From NCBI RefSeq assembly GCF_024707125.1, contig NZ_JANQAH010000007.1, forward strand, positions 682,001 through 746,000: DNA of 64,000 bases. Reading direction: 5' to 3'. Source of the stretch: Devosia sp. GTDB lineage: Bacteria > Pseudomonadota > Alphaproteobacteria > Rhizobiales > Devosiaceae. Below, piece after piece: positions 40,854 through 51,677 of the stretch. The notes below the pieces were generated by a model. The model saw nothing but the letters and a program-made list of their open reading frames with translations. It searched no databases and was not told the origin of the DNA. Within the stretch, counting starts at the first letter, position 1. Each line of letters starts with the position of its first letter. The translations under genes were made by a program, and so were the position numbers.

Positions 40854-41444
40854 CTTGTAGTCTTTCTGGGCGGCAAGCGCTGCGTTTCGACGCGCGCCTA
40901 GTCCATCATTTTGCATCCTGACAGAGGTCAGAATGCCGTGACGGGCAAACCAGAAGGATCAATGACGGCAGATGACGTCCGAACCGGGCTGGTCAGCCCT
41001 GCAGCTTGAGCCACAGGGCGTGAACGGGGCCATACTGATGATGATGAGTGAAATAGATCATGCATCCCTCCCCGTTTCGTGTTGGACGATTTGGCCTACG
41101 ACCAAAAGCAGAGCTAATCGACCTTGTGGCCGAAAGCAAGCGTCAGGCGAGATAGAAAACAAGGCTCGCAAGCAGAGTCGCCCCAAAACGCGGGACGTGG
41201 AGTTGGGCCAGCCGGTACGCAATACTCAAAAATCCGGCTCTTGGCCAAACGCCAGCAGATGAACCGAAATGGGGCACTAAATACGCAATACTGGGCCCAT
41301 TTCGGGTTCGCATACGGTAACTCCATACAAAAACCGTATGCCTGAACGCTAACAGCGCGCGCTTAAGAAAGTGCTTTCAAGAAGCAAACGAGGAGTAAAC
41401 GCGACGGCCCAAGTTGAAACGGGGTTTTACCGATCGCCCGCCGA
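40854..41444. other. Intergenic region with repeats, no clear gene
   Basis: This 590-base gap contains TACGCAATACT twice (41216-41226 and 41282-41292), an inverted repeat CCGAAATGGG/CCCATTTCGG (41264-41273, 41296-41305) and GCATACGGT/ACCGTATGC (41310-41318, 41333-41341). A 70-codon reverse-strand frame (41114-41326) covers the repeats but has no known motif. Confidence 0.5.
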
Positions 41445-41762
41445 TCAGCCCGCAGGGCGGAGGGCCTTCTGGCCACGAATGCGATCGGCGCAGAAATCGA
41501 AGTCTATGAGATAGACCCAGCCATCCTGTGTGGCGCGCACCTGGATACGCTTTTCATTGGCGACATTGAGCGAGATATTGGTGTAGCCACGCCGGGCTAT
41601 CGCTTCGCGAATCTGGTGATCCGAGAGGCACATGGGCAGTTGGGGGTAGAAATCCCGCGGCTCATCGCCGAAATGGAAGCCAAAGCTGACCTGCGCCGAG
41701 GCAGGCATCGGGACAAGCGCCAGCGCCGACAGCATTGCGGCAGCGATAATTTTCTTGACCAT
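41445..41762 (-). CDS. Small exported protein, unknown
   Basis: The 105-residue protein has a clear signal peptide (KKIIAAAMLSALALVPMPASA, cleavage about residue 23). The mature part (DHQIREAIARRGYTNISLNV to GWVYLIDFDFCADRIRG) resembles PepSY-like or YpeB-like small periplasmic domains in length and strand pattern, but this is not firm. The function is unknown. Confidence 0.7.
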   Translation of the reverse strand: MVKKIIAAAMLSALALVPMPASAQVSFGFHFGDEPRDFYPQLPMCLSDHQIREAIARRGYTNISLNVANEKRIQVRATQDGWVYLIDFDFCADRIRGQKALRPAG

Positions 41763-41972
41763 GACATTGCTCCTTTTCGACCGATCTTGCCCACCAAACG
41801 GGTATGATGCGCTTTGGCTCCTGAACCCCCCGCCAATCGCCCGTTCATTTGCCGTTCATATCGGCCGGTTTCGGGGGAAAACCGCGGCAAACCGGCGTCC
41901 GGATGCCGGCATACGATATGCTACATAGTCTACCAGCCTGATTCTGAATCGACCTGTTGGAAATCCTGTTGC

Positions 41973-43994
41973 ATGCAAGCAGACGATCTCTTTGGCGGCG
42001 GGGCCGAACCCAAGCCGCAAGACCCTAAGCCAGCAAAGGAAAAGCCAGTCGCCAAGGCCCCCGCGCCGGCGACCGACAGCTATAGTGCGTCCGACATCGA
42101 GGTTCTTGAGGGGCTCGAGCCGGTACGGCGTCGCCCGGGCATGTATATCGGCGGCACGGATTCGAACGCCTATCACCACCTCTTCGCCGAGGTGATCGAC
42201 AATTCCATGGACGAGGCCATTGCCGGCCACGCCACGCGCATTGAAGTGCATCTAGGGGCCGACGGCTACCTGACCGTTACCGACAATGGTCGCGGCATTC
42301 CGGTGGAAAAGCATCCGAAATTTCCGGGGCGGTCGACGCTGGAAATCGTGCATACGATCCTTCACGCCGGCGGCAAGTTCGACTCCAAGGCCTATGAAAC
42401 CTCGGGCGGTTTGCACGGGGTTGGTGTGTCGGTGGTCAACGCGCTTTCGGACGACATGGTCGTTGAGGTTGCGCGCGACCAGCAGTTGCATCGCATCATC
42501 TTCTCGCGCGGCAAGGTGGTGCAGGACGTCGAGAATATCGGCCGGGTGCAGAACCGGCGTGGGACGTCGACGCGCTTCCATCCTGATCCCGAGATCTTTG
42601 GGCCAACGGCGCATTTCTCGCCGGGTCGCATTTACCGCATGACGCGGGCCAAGGCCTATCTCTTCGGCGGCGTGGAACTGCGCTGGAGCTGTGACGAAAG
42701 CCTTGCCAGCGACGAGGTTCCGGCCAAGGCCGTGTTCCATTATCCCGATGGCCTCAAGGACTTCATGACGGCGCGGATCGAGGGCGAGACGCGCATCGTC
42801 GACGATATTTTTGCCGGCAAGACCGGGCGGCCGGGTAGCCATGGATCAGTGGAATGGGCTGTGGCCTGGACCATCGAGGATGGTAGCGTTTCGTCTTACT
42901 GCAACACCGTGCCGACGCCCGATGGCGGTACGCACGAAGCTGGCTTGCGGCTGGTGTTGCTGCGCGGGCTCAAGAACTATGCCGAGCTGACCAAGAACAA
43001 GGCGGCGGCGAACCTGACGGCGGAAGACGTGCTTGGGCATTGCAATGCCATGCTGTCGGTCTTCGTGCGCGAGCCGGAATTCGTGGGGCAGACCAAGGAC
43101 AAGCTGGCTTCAGGCGAAGCGACGCGCATTGTCGAAAATGCGCTGCGCGATGCGTTTGACCACTGGCTTGGTTCTTCGCCGCAGCAGGCGGGGAAACTGC
43201 TCGACTGGGCTGTGGAGCGCGCTGAAGAACGCCTGCGCCGTCGCAAGGAAAAAGAGATCGACCGCGCCAGCGCAACGCGAAAACTGCGTCTGCCGGGCAA
43301 GCTGGCTGACTGCACGCAGAATGCGGCGCAGGGCGCGGAACTGTTCATCGTCGAAGGTGACTCGGCTGGTGGCTCGGCCAAGCAGGCGCGCAACCGTTCC
43401 AATCAGGCCGTGTTGCCGCTGCGTGGCAAGATTCTCAACGTGGCTGGCGCGAGCCGCGAGAAAATGGCGGCGAGCCAGCTGATCTCGGACCTGATCCAGG
43501 CGCTCGGCTGCGGCACGCGTGACCGCTATACCGAGGATGATCTGCGTTACGACAAGATCATCGTCATGACCGACGCCGACGTGGACGGGGCGCATATTGC
43601 GTCGCTGCTGATCACCTTCTTCTTCCAGGAAATGCCGCGGCTGATCGAGAACGGGCACCTCTACCTCGCCCTGCCCCCGCTCTATCGCATCAGCCAGGGC
43701 GGCAAGACGCTTTATGCGCGCGACGACGCGCACAAGAACGAGCTGATGGCGACCGAGTTCACGGGCAAGAGCAAGGCCGATATCACCCGCTTCAAAGGCC
43801 TCGGCGAAATGCCCTATGCGCATCTGCGCGAGACAACGATGTCGCCCAAAACGCGGACTTTGTTGCAGGTGAAGGTGCTGGATGATCATCAGGCGACCAA
43901 GACAACGGTCGACCGGTTGATGGGGACCAAGCCGGAGGCGCGGTTTGAGTTTATCCAGGAGAATGCTGAGTTTGTGATGGATCTGGACGTCTAG
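41973..43994 (+). CDS. parE: DNA topoisomerase IV subunit B
   Basis: The 673-residue type IIA topoisomerase ATPase subunit decatenates replicated chromosomes with ParC. It has the GHKL ATPase motifs EVIDNSMDEA and DNGRGIPV, YETSGGLHGVGVSVVNALS, then the TOPRIM domain with EGDSAGGSAKQ and DADVDGAHIASL. The start MQADDLFGG is preferred to the longer frame. The length and lack of the GyrB insertion favour ParE. Confidence 0.93.
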   Translation: MQADDLFGGGAEPKPQDPKPAKEKPVAKAPAPATDSYSASDIEVLEGLEPVRRRPGMYIGGTDSNAYHHLFAEVIDNSMDEAIAGHATRIEVHLGADGYLTVTDNGRGIPVEKHPKFPGRSTLEIVHTILHAGGKFDSKAYETSGGLHGVGVSVVNALSDDMVVEVARDQQLHRIIFSRGKVVQDVENIGRVQNRRGTSTRFHPDPEIFGPTAHFSPGRIYRMTRAKAYLFGGVELRWSCDESLASDEVPAKAVFHYPDGLKDFMTARIEGETRIVDDIFAGKTGRPGSHGSVEWAVAWTIEDGSVSSYCNTVPTPDGGTHEAGLRLVLLRGLKNYAELTKNKAAANLTAEDVLGHCNAMLSVFVREPEFVGQTKDKLASGEATRIVENALRDAFDHWLGSSPQQAGKLLDWAVERAEERLRRRKEKEIDRASATRKLRLPGKLADCTQNAAQGAELFIVEGDSAGGSAKQARNRSNQAVLPLRGKILNVAGASREKMAASQLISDLIQALGCGTRDRYTEDDLRYDKIIVMTDADVDGAHIASLLITFFFQEMPRLIENGHLYLALPPLYRISQGGKTLYARDDAHKNELMATEFTGKSKADITRFKGLGEMPYAHLRETTMSPKTRTLLQVKVLDDHQATKTTVDRLMGTKPEARFEFIQENAEFVMDLDV

Positions 43995-44019
43995 GCGTCC
44001 GGCTCCACTCCCGGTCTCG

Positions 44020-44100
44020 ATGTCATCCCCGCGAAAGCGGGGATCTCTGTTTTTGGGCGCCGAAAGGGGGATTCCCGCTTTCGCGGGAATGACGCGGTGG
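44020..44100. repeat. Palindromic repeat family A, copy 3
   Basis: GTCATCCCCGCGAAAGCGGGG and CCCGCTTTCGCGGGAATGAC in opposite orientation, between the convergent parE and MBL hydrolase genes. Confidence 0.85.
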
Positions 44101-44123
44101 GTGTGGGGAAACCCGGGGGGAAC

Positions 44124-44960
44124 CTAGCGGTTCAGAATTCGGCCGCTCAGCACGTCGATCTGCATACCATCGAAAGCCGGGGTGACGTTGGCTGGGGTAT
44201 GGGCATCCGTCTGCGCATAGTCGAGGTCGATATGCATGTCCGTCAGCACCGCCTGGCGGGGCTTGTGGCGCTCGATGAGGTCTAGGGTTTCGGGCAGGCT
44301 CAGGTGGCTCGGATGCGGGGTCTGGCGGAGAGCGTCGATGATCCAGATGTCGAGGTCGGCGACGTGGGGTTCGGCGCTTTCGGGGAAGCCGGAGAGGTCG
44401 CAGCAATAGGCGGTGCGGGCGATCTTGAAGCCGAGGGAGTCAATGTCGCCGTGGTTTTGCAGGAAGGACTGGATTTCCAGCGTGCCACCGGGGCCGTCTA
44501 CCTTAAGCAACTGGCCTGCTTCGATAATATGCGCGTTCAGGATAGGCGGATAGGCGCTGCCGGGGGGCGTCGTGAAGCAGTAGCCGAAGGCTTCGTTGAG
44601 GCGGTGGCCGCATTCCTTGGTGAAGTAGACGTCGACGCGGCGGCGGTTGTGGAGGGCCAAAACCCTAAGATCATCAATGCCGTGGGTGTGGTCGGCGTGC
44701 TCGTGGGTGTAGAGCACGGCATCGACGCGGTCGACTTTGGCATCGAGCAACTGTTCGCGGAGGTCGACGCCCGTGTCGATCAGAACGCGGGTGGGTTGGG
44801 CCTCGCCGTTCCGAAAGCCTTCGACGAGAAGGGCGCAGCGGCGGCGGCGGTTTCGGGGATTGTGCGGATCGCAAATTCCCCAATCGTTGCCGATACGCGG
44901 CACGCCGCCGGAGGAACCGCAGCCCAGAATGGTCGCGATGATCCAGTCGGGCGCGGGCAT
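44124..44960 (-). CDS. MBL-fold metallohydrolase
   Basis: The 278-residue metallo-beta-lactamase-fold hydrolase has LGCGSSGGVPRIG, the metal motif THEHADHTHG and further ligands near CDLSGFPE and LTDMHIDLDY, similar to PhnP/YycJ-type phosphodiesterases. The substrate is unknown. It is the last gene of the rlpA-to-MBL run; its ATG overlaps the tatD stop (TAATG). Confidence 0.88.
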   Translation of the reverse strand: MPAPDWIIATILGCGSSGGVPRIGNDWGICDPHNPRNRRRRCALLVEGFRNGEAQPTRVLIDTGVDLREQLLDAKVDRVDAVLYTHEHADHTHGIDDLRVLALHNRRRVDVYFTKECGHRLNEAFGYCFTTPPGSAYPPILNAHIIEAGQLLKVDGPGGTLEIQSFLQNHGDIDSLGFKIARTAYCCDLSGFPESAEPHVADLDIWIIDALRQTPHPSHLSLPETLDLIERHKPRQAVLTDMHIDLDYAQTDAHTPANVTPAFDGMQIDVLSGRILNR

Positions 44961-45739
44961 TATTTTACGCCGGATTTCGAGAAGAGGCGGCCGAAGTTTG
45001 CGGTGGTTTCGTGGGCCAGTTGCTCGAGGGAAATGCCGCGGAGTTCGGCGACTTTTTCGGCCGTGTGGCGGACGAAACTGGGTTCGTTGGATTGGCCGCG
45101 ATGGGGGATGGGTGCGAGGTAGGGGGAGTCGGTCTCTACGATATAACGATCGGCGGGGACGATTTTGGCAACTTCTTGAATTTCCTGGGCATTTTTGAAG
45201 GTAACGATGCCGGAGAAGGAAATGTAGCCGCCAAGGGCAAGGGAACGCTCGGCGAGGTCGCGGCCGGCGGTGAAGCAGTGGAGCACGAAGGGGAAGGCCC
45301 CTGCCCGGCTTTCTTCTTCGAGGATGTTGGCCATGTCTTCGTCAGCGGCGCGGCTGTGGATAACCAGTGGAAGACCCGTCTGCCTAGAGGCTGCGATATG
45401 GCGGCGGAGGCCGGTGGCCTGGGCCTCGCGCGGGGCGTTGTCGTAGAAGTAGTCGAGGCCCGCTTCGCCGATAGCAATGCAACGGGGATGGGCACTTAGC
45501 CGGACAAGATCATCCGTTTGTATATGCAATTCCTGATCGGCATTGTGCGGATGCGTGCCGACCGAGCACCAAACGTTCGGGAAACGTTCCGCGATGGCAG
45601 TGTACGTGGAAAAGTTATCCACACGTGTGGAAATCGTCACCATTCCGGTGACGCCGACGGCAGCGGCGCGGGCCATCACGCCGTCGATGTCGGCCGAAAG
45701 CGCCTCGAAGTCGAGATGGCAGTGGCTGTCGATCAGCAT
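44960..45739 (-). CDS. tatD: TatD family deoxyribonuclease
   Basis: The 259-residue metal-dependent hydrolase has the TIM-barrel ligands IDSHCHLDF, GEAGLDYFYD, LPLVIHSRAAD, VLHCFTAG and ETDSPYLAP. It is three bases downstream of metG, its usual partner, and probably acts as a 3'-5' exonuclease. Confidence 0.93.
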   Translation of the reverse strand: MLIDSHCHLDFEALSADIDGVMARAAAVGVTGMVTISTRVDNFSTYTAIAERFPNVWCSVGTHPHNADQELHIQTDDLVRLSAHPRCIAIGEAGLDYFYDNAPREAQATGLRRHIAASRQTGLPLVIHSRAADEDMANILEEESRAGAFPFVLHCFTAGRDLAERSLALGGYISFSGIVTFKNAQEIQEVAKIVPADRYIVETDSPYLAPIPHRGQSNEPSFVRHTAEKVAELRGISLEQLAHETTANFGRLFSKSGVK

Positions 45740-45742
45740 GGC

Positions 45743-47293
45743 TTACTCGGCCGGCTTTTCGAGACGCGCGAAGACACCTTGCGGCACTGGCAGGTCAGTA
45801 TTGGTTAGCAGACTGTTAGCATTGAGCGCAGCAGAGAGGGTCCGTTGGTCAGCGGGGACTGCCAACTGGTCGAGAAGGCGCGCTGCCGAGGCCGGAACGA
45901 AGGCGAGCATCGGGATGGCGATGCGGCGAACGGTGTCGGCGGTGACATAGAGGACGGTCGCCATGCGGGCGGGATCGGTCTTCTTCAGCGCCCAGGGTTC
46001 CTGGCCAGCGAAGTAGTTGTTGGCCGACGACAGGGCAGCGATGAGGGCGCCTGTGGCTTCGTGGACCAGCTGCTCGTCCATGGCCTTTTGCGCCGCTTCG
46101 AGCGCTTCGGTGACTTCGGCGATGATGGCGTTGTCGGCGTCGGTCAGGGCGCCGAGTTCGGGCACCTTGGCGTCGCAGTTCTTGTTGATCATCGAGAGCG
46201 AACGCTGGGCTAGATTGCCGAGGTTGTTGGCAAGGTCGGCGTTGACGCGGTTGACCAGTTTTTCGTTGGAATAGTCGCCATCGTTGCCGAAGGAGACTTC
46301 GCGCAGGAAGAAGTAGCGGACGGCGTCGGGACCGAAGGTTTCGACCAGCTCAAACGGGTCGATGACGTTACCGAGCGACTTGCTCATCTTCTGGCCGTCG
46401 ACGGTGAGGAAGCCATGGGCGAAGACGCGGTGCTGCACTTCGATGCCGGCGCTCATGAGGAAAGCGGGCCAGTAGACGGTGTGGAAGCGGATGATGTCCT
46501 TGCCGATGACATGGAGGTCAGCGGGCCAGAATTTCTTGAAGAGCTCGCTCTGCTCGTCGGGGTAGCCAACGCCGGTGATGTAGTTGGTCAGGGCGTCGAC
46601 CCAGACATACATCACATGGCCTTCGGCGCCGGGAACAGGAATGCCCCAATCGAAGGTGGTGCGGGACACGGAAAGGTCCTGCAGGCCGCCCTTCACGAAG
46701 GAGATGATTTCGTTTCGACGCTCCTTGGGAGCGATGAAATCGGGATTGGCTTCGTAGAGTGCGAGCAGCTTTTCCTGATAGGCGGAAAGGCGGAAGAAAT
46801 AGGTCGGTTCTTCGACCCATTCGACCTCGGCGCCCGAGGGGGCGAAGCGCTTGCCGTTCTTTTCGGTCAGTTCGCTCTCGTCGAAATAGGCCTCGTCGCG
46901 CACCGAGTACCAGCCCTTGTAGGTGGACTGGAAAATGTCGCCGTTGTGGCTTGCTTCCATCTTCTTCCAGATGGCCTGCGAGGCAGCGTAGTGGCGCTCT
47001 TCGGTGGTGCGGATAAAATCGTCGTTGGAGAGGTTCAGCGCTTCGGCGAGTTTGCGGAACTCGGCCGAGTTGCGATCTGCCAGTTCGCGGACAGGAATGC
47101 CTTCCTTGGCCGCGGTCTGAACCATCTTGATCCCATGTTCGTCCGTACCGGTGAGGAAGTAAACTTCCCGGCCTTCGAGCCGCTTCCAGCGGGCGATGGC
47201 GTCGGTCGCGATCATCTCATAGGCGTGGCCGATATGCGGGGCGCCATTGGGATAGGAAATCGCGGTCGTGACGTAAAAGGGCTTTGCGGTCAT
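45743..47293 (-). CDS. metG: Methionine-tRNA ligase
   Basis: The 516-residue class I synthetase has the HIGH-type motif [10 protein letters not shown] and the KMSKS loop in [10 protein letters not shown]. The short form lacks the C-terminal tRNA-binding extension, as is usual in alphaproteobacteria. The start at 47293 overlaps the holB stop (ATGA); the longer upstream frame is spurious. Confidence 0.96.
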   Translation of the reverse strand: MTAKPFYVTTAISYPNGAPHIGHAYEMIATDAIARWKRLEGREVYFLTGTDEHGIKMVQTAAKEGIPVRELADRNSAEFRKLAEALNLSNDDFIRTTEERHYAASQAIWKKMEASHNGDIFQSTYKGWYSVRDEAYFDESELTEKNGKRFAPSGAEVEWVEEPTYFFRLSAYQEKLLALYEANPDFIAPKERRNEIISFVKGGLQDLSVSRTTFDWGIPVPGAEGHVMYVWVDALTNYITGVGYPDEQSELFKKFWPADLHVIGKDIIRFHTVYWPAFLMSAGIEVQHRVFAHGFLTVDGQKMSKSLGNVIDPFELVETFGPDAVRYFFLREVSFGNDGDYSNEKLVNRVNADLANNLGNLAQRSLSMINKNCDAKVPELGALTDADNAIIAEVTEALEAAQKAMDEQLVHEATGALIAALSSANNYFAGQEPWALKKTDPARMATVLYVTADTVRRIAIPMLAFVPASAARLLDQLAVPADQRTLSAALNANSLLTNTDLPVPQGVFARLEKPAE

Positions 47294-48315
47294 TGTGACT
47301 CTGTGGGGATGGCAGTCGTGTTTCGGTGCTTCCTTATGGCGTCGAACAGCACGGACAGCGTCTGCTTCATGTCGAGATTGACGCTGTCGGCTTCGCTCAG
47401 AAGCGCGTTTGCCTTGTCCCATAGGTCAGTTGCCGAGGCAAGCCGCAACCGCTCGCCGGGCTGCATTGCGGCATTGCGCGCCTCGTCGGAAAGCCAATCA
47501 AGAAGGATTTCGCGGGCGAAGGACATGTCCGGTCCCTGAGGATCGGAACCTATGGCGTCGGCAAGGGCGATGGCCGTGCCGGCTGGCAGGTTTTGGGGCG
47601 CCTGCAACCAGGCAATGAGAGCGCCGACGGGGGACTCCGGAGACAGTGCCAGGGTTTCGAAGGCGCGGCGCGGACGGCCACCGGCGAGGCCGAGGGCGCG
47701 TTGCAGGGTTTCGTCGTCGATGCCCGGCATGCTGGCCGTGACGATCTCGGCGACATCGCTATCGGCGAGCGGGCGCAGGGCCAGGTTGTGACAGCGCGAC
47801 TTGATGGTCGGCAGCAATTGGCCTGGGCGATGCGAGATCAGGAGGAAGGTCGTGTCAGCGGGCGGCTCTTCGAGGGTCTTGAGGAGCGCGTTGGCGGCCG
47901 AGGGATTGCAATCGTCGATGGAGTCGAGAATGGCGATGCGGTGGCCGGCGCGACCGCGGGTGTGATGCAGCGCATCGCGGAGTTCGCGCACGTCTTCGAC
48001 GCGGATGATGGTGTAAAAGCCCTTGGCGTCCTTGGGGCGGCGGCGGAGGACGAAGAGGTTTGGGTGCGAGAGCGCGGTGACCTGTTCCTGCACGCGCTCG
48101 GGGCTTTCGTCGCCGGTGGCGAGGAGAATGGCGGCGGCAAGTTCGAAGGCAAAGGTGGCCTTGCCGATGCCTTGGGGGCCGTGGAGCATTATGGCCCCCG
48201 GCAGGCGGCGCTCGTGGAGCTGGGCGAGGATTGCCGCGCGGGCGGCGTCATGGCCGATGGCGCCGTGCCGTTCTTCGGGCAGCGGCAGGCCGGCAAGCGC
48301 AGAGGGATCGGTCAC
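47290..48315 (-). CDS. holB: DNA polymerase III subunit delta'
   Basis: The 341-residue clamp-loader subunit has a P-loop-like [13 protein letters not shown] near 44, [19 protein letters not shown] near 145 and [17 protein letters not shown] near 170. The GTG start at 48315 overlaps the tmk stop by four bases, and the gene is coupled to metG downstream. Confidence 0.93.
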   Translation of the reverse strand: MTDPSALAGLPLPEERHGAIGHDAARAAILAQLHERRLPGAIMLHGPQGIGKATFAFELAAAILLATGDESPERVQEQVTALSHPNLFVLRRRPKDAKGFYTIIRVEDVRELRDALHHTRGRAGHRIAILDSIDDCNPSAANALLKTLEEPPADTTFLLISHRPGQLLPTIKSRCHNLALRPLADSDVAEIVTASMPGIDDETLQRALGLAGGRPRRAFETLALSPESPVGALIAWLQAPQNLPAGTAIALADAIGSDPQGPDMSFAREILLDWLSDEARNAAMQPGERLRLASATDLWDKANALLSEADSVNLDMKQTLSVLFDAIRKHRNTTAIPTESQ

Positions 48316-48998
48316 GCGGGGATACCGGTCTGGAGTTCCGGGAACCGCGACTGGACGGTGTTCCAGATTTCGCGCTCCAGGCTTTCTTCGGCCTGATTGG
48401 CGGAAAGGACCACACAGCGGTCGGTATTGTTGCGGGCGATATCGAGGAAGCCGTCGCGCAGGCGCTTGTGCCAGTCGAGCTCTTCCTTTTCGAAGCGATC
48501 GCCGGTGAGGGCGAGGCCGTCTTCGATGGCGCGCTCGGCAACGCGCTTGAAGGCGGTTTCCGGGTCCATGTCGAGGACGATGGTCAGATCGGGCGTGTGG
48601 CCATCGAGCGCGAGGTCTTCGAGGGCGTCGATCAGCTTGGAATCGACGCCGCCCGTCAGGCCCTGGTAAGCGCGGGTGGAATCGCAAAAGCGGTCGGAGA
48701 TGACCCAGGTGCCCTTGGCGAGATTGGGGGCGATCAGTTGCGTAACGTGATCGTAGCGGGCGGCGGCAAAAAGCACGGCTTCGGCGCCTGAACCCCAGGC
48801 TTCGCTGCGGCCCTGCAGGATGAAGGAGCGGATGGCCTCTGCCTTGGGCGTGCCGCCGGGTTCGCGGGTGCGTACGGCGTCGACGGAGACACTGGCCAGA
48901 TTGGCGAGCAGGCGTTTTACCTGGGTGGACTTGCCCACCCCTTCCCCACCTTCAAAGGTGATGAAGCGGGCCTGTCTGCGATTTGGCGCTTCGAGCAT
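48312..48998 (-). CDS. tmk: Thymidylate kinase
   Basis: The 228-residue kinase makes dTDP from dTMP. Visible are the P-loop FEGGEGVGKST, the DRF/R motif in ISDRFCDSTRAYQG and the lid region. It is overlapped by holB. Confidence 0.96.
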   Translation of the reverse strand: MLEAPNRRQARFITFEGGEGVGKSTQVKRLLANLASVSVDAVRTREPGGTPKAEAIRSFILQGRSEAWGSGAEAVLFAAARYDHVTQLIAPNLAKGTWVISDRFCDSTRAYQGLTGGVDSKLIDALEDLALDGHTPDLTIVLDMDPETAFKRVAERAIEDGLALTGDRFEKEELDWHKRLRDGFLDIARNNTDRCVVLSANQAEESLEREIWNTVQSRFPELQTGIPA

Positions 48999-49091
48999 GG
49001 GTAGGCTGATTCCTTGGTCCGGTTTCTTTTAGGTCAACTCGGGAGGTGGGGAAAGGTTTTGGAGGGACATTGGGCCGGAGGCCTTGCCTCC

Positions 49092-49131
49092 CTGAGATGG
49101 ATTGCCGGGACAGGCCCGGCAATGACGATGG
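49092..49131. repeat. Palindromic repeat family B, half copy 1
   Basis: GGATTGCCGGGACAGGCCCGGCAATGACGATGG: one of the two hairpins of family B only. Confidence 0.75.
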
Positions 49132-49160
49132 GGCTTATGTTTGGCCCTGTCACTCCCACC

Positions 49161-49216
49161 GTGTCATTCCAGCGCGGAAACAGAGATTCCCGCTTTCGCG
49201 GGAATGACGCCGTGGG
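49161..49216. repeat. Palindromic repeat family A, copy 4 (one arm degraded)
   Basis: The right arm TTCCCGCTTTCGCGGGAATGAC is intact; the left arm is shortened to GTGTCATTCC. Confidence 0.75.
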
Positions 49217-49253
49217 TGGGGCGCGCTCCAACGGAGCAAATTTGCCCTTCGGC

Positions 49254-50401
49254 TCAAAGCCAGCCCAACGCGAGCTGTTTGAGCGCGTCGGTAGCCCTGC
49301 GCACGAGATCGCCTTGCGGCACATCTTCGGCGGCGTAGAGCGGCGCACTCTGTACGAGTTCGTCATTGCAGAAGACGCGCAGCTCGGCGACCTGCTGACC
49401 GGCCGAAACCGGGGGAGAAGCGGGCCGACATAGTGGACGCTGGCCGACAGGCAATCGCGGGAACCACGCGGCAGATAGAGGGCGATTTCGCCATTGCCGA
49501 CGAGGCCGACGCTGGAGATGGCGCCGCCATAGACATCGGCATAGGTGACCACGGCACCGTCGGGATAGGCTTCGAAGCGCTCGAAGGCGCGGGAGCCCCA
49601 GGTGAGCAACTTGCGGCCCTCTTCGGCACGTTCGCGCATGGAGCCTAGGCCGTGGACGACGGCGACGAGGCGGCGATCGCCTTGGGCGGTGGAGATGACG
49701 GCCCCGTAGCCGGCAGCTTCGGTGTGGCCGGTTTTCAGGCCATCGACGCCGATGCCGACTTCGATCAGGGAATTGCGGTTGGCCTGCTTGATGCCGTTCC
49801 ACTCCATCTCGGGCTCGGAGAAGTAGTGGTAGTATTCGGGGAATTCGCGGATCAGGTAGCTGCCGAGATCGGCCAGGTCGCGGGCGGTTGAATATTGGTC
49901 GGGGTCCGGCAGGCCGGTCGGGTTCATGAAATGCGAGCCATCGAGGCCGATATTGCGGGCCAGCTCGTTCATCATGGCGGCGAAGCTGCCTTCGGTGCCG
50001 GCGATGCCTTCGGCGAGGATGATAGCGGCGTCGTTACCGGACTGGATGATGACAGATCGGACGAGATCTTCGACGCGGATTTTTGAATTCAGGTCAGCGA
50101 ACATGGTGGAGCCGCCCGAGGAGGCGCCGCCGGTGCGCCAGGCGTGTTCGGAGACGAAAAACTCGTCGTTGAGATGCACGCGGCCGGAGCGGATTTCGTT
50201 GAAGACGACGGCCAGGGTCATGAGCTTGGCCATGCTGGCCGGCTCGAGCTGCGCGTCCGCATCCTTCTGGAAAATCACCGTGCCCGATTCATAGTCCATC
50301 AGCACCGCGAAGCGGGCATTGGTCTCGAAATTTGCCTGCGCCAGAGCGGGAAAGGCACTGGCGAAGGCGATGAGCAGGGCAAGAAGCAGTCTCACGGGCA
50401 A
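49254..50401 (-). pseudogene. dacA: D-alanyl-D-alanine carboxypeptidase (PBP5 type), one frameshift
   Basis: This cell-wall enzyme trims the terminal D-Ala of peptidoglycan stems. A signal peptide (LLLALLIAFASAFPALAQA) precedes the active-site motifs SMAKL (SxxK), SGNDAA and KTG in DGLKTGHTE. The frame is lost at five G on the forward strand (49411-49415). One added base joins YVGPLLP to VSAGQQVAELRVF and ends at 49254 after 382 residues, with a PBP5 C-terminal beta domain and end helix. A sequence error is the likely cause. It follows rlpA on the same strand. Confidence 0.9.
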
Positions 50402-50455
50402 TACCTTGCGTTTCGGCCGTCCTGGCCGGATTCGGCTCGGCGATCGACCCCTATT

Positions 50456-51496
50456 TTAATAGAGAATTATGTCGCCAAGTCCAAGTTCTCGCGCCAGTGC
50501 GAGAGCGTCCTCTTTTGTGGCGCCGGGCTTCAAATAGCTGAGAGTGAGGCGGGTCGCCGGGTGGCCATTGACCAGCACCTGCTCTTCATCGACCGCGCCG
50601 AGAATGGCGAAGCGTTCGGCGAGCGCGACGGCATTGGTCGGGTTGGAGAAGGTGCCGAGGCCGAGCTTGAAGGCGCGGCTATCGGCATCGACGCTCTTGG
50701 CCCAGGCCTGGAGGTCGGGCGTGCCGGCGGCCATCGAATTGACGGCGGCGAAAGCCGTGCCGATGCCGGCGTCGACTTCCTGAGGTGTCGAGTCGGCGTA
50801 GGAGAACAAGCCATTGAAGAAATTGGTGGTCATGCCCACGAGGCTGCGATTGCTCTCGGCCGATGCGACGCGGATGTTGCCGGTGTCGAAATCGTTCGGG
50901 CCGGAATAGCTGGCCATCAGGGTGCGGGTGTCGTCGCCTTCGAGCGGGGCGGCGCCGACATACTGGACCTGGACATTGGCCGAGCCGTTGTTGACGTAGC
51001 CAAGCATGGAGGCGGCCTGGTGCGACAGGTCGATGACGCGGCCGGCGACGTAGGGGCCGCGGTCGTTCACACGGACGATCAGCGAGCGGCCATTGTCCTG
51101 ATTGGTGACGCGAACATAGGACGGCAGCGGCAGGGTTGGGTGCGCGGCTGTGATGGCGTTGGCGGAGAAGATTTCGCCATTTGCCGTGCGGCGGCCGTGG
51201 AAATCGGAGCCGTACCAGGAGGCCGTGCCGGCGGCCTGATAATTCGGATCGTGCTGCGGCACATAGGTTTTTCCGCGCACGGTATAGGGCTGGCCGACCT
51301 GATAGCGGCCGCCACCGCGCGGCGGATTGGGGTCATTGGTGACGCGCGGGGAGACGGCGACGCCATATTCCTTGGAGGTGAAGGCACCGCGCTTGACGGT
51401 GGCGCCGAGGCCTCCGCCGCCCATGCAGGCGGCAAGGGTCGGGGCGATTAGCGCGCACAGGGCGACTGTGCGGACGAGGTTGCGCCAAGTGGTCAC
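50456..51496 (-). CDS. rlpA: RlpA-type septal lytic transglycosylase lipoprotein
   Basis: The 346-residue protein has a lipoprotein signal (lipobox LAAC near residue 23), a double-psi beta-barrel (TASWYGSDFHGRRTANGE, VRVNDRGPYVAGRVIDLS, about 90-180) and a C-terminal SPOR domain (about 265-346) that binds denuded glycan at septa. It heads the rlpA-dacA pair. Confidence 0.93.
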   Translation of the reverse strand: MTTWRNLVRTVALCALIAPTLAACMGGGGLGATVKRGAFTSKEYGVAVSPRVTNDPNPPRGGGRYQVGQPYTVRGKTYVPQHDPNYQAAGTASWYGSDFHGRRTANGEIFSANAITAAHPTLPLPSYVRVTNQDNGRSLIVRVNDRGPYVAGRVIDLSHQAASMLGYVNNGSANVQVQYVGAAPLEGDDTRTLMASYSGPNDFDTGNIRVASAESNRSLVGMTTNFFNGLFSYADSTPQEVDAGIGTAFAAVNSMAAGTPDLQAWAKSVDADSRAFKLGLGTFSNPTNAVALAERFAILGAVDEEQVLVNGHPATRLTLSYLKPGATKEDALALARELGLGDIILY

Positions 51497-51677
51497 GGTA
51501 CTCTTTACTCAACACGCTTGGGTCAGGCGCGCGTTTTTACACAGCGCGCGTACAGTTCTTCGCAAAATGTCGTCAGGCTGGTTGAGGGGACGTTAATGCT
51601 GACAGACTGTTAGCATTCGGCGCCGCATTGCGTGGAATTGGGTAAACGAGCGGTAAAGAGGGTTTTCCGGGGCGAAT

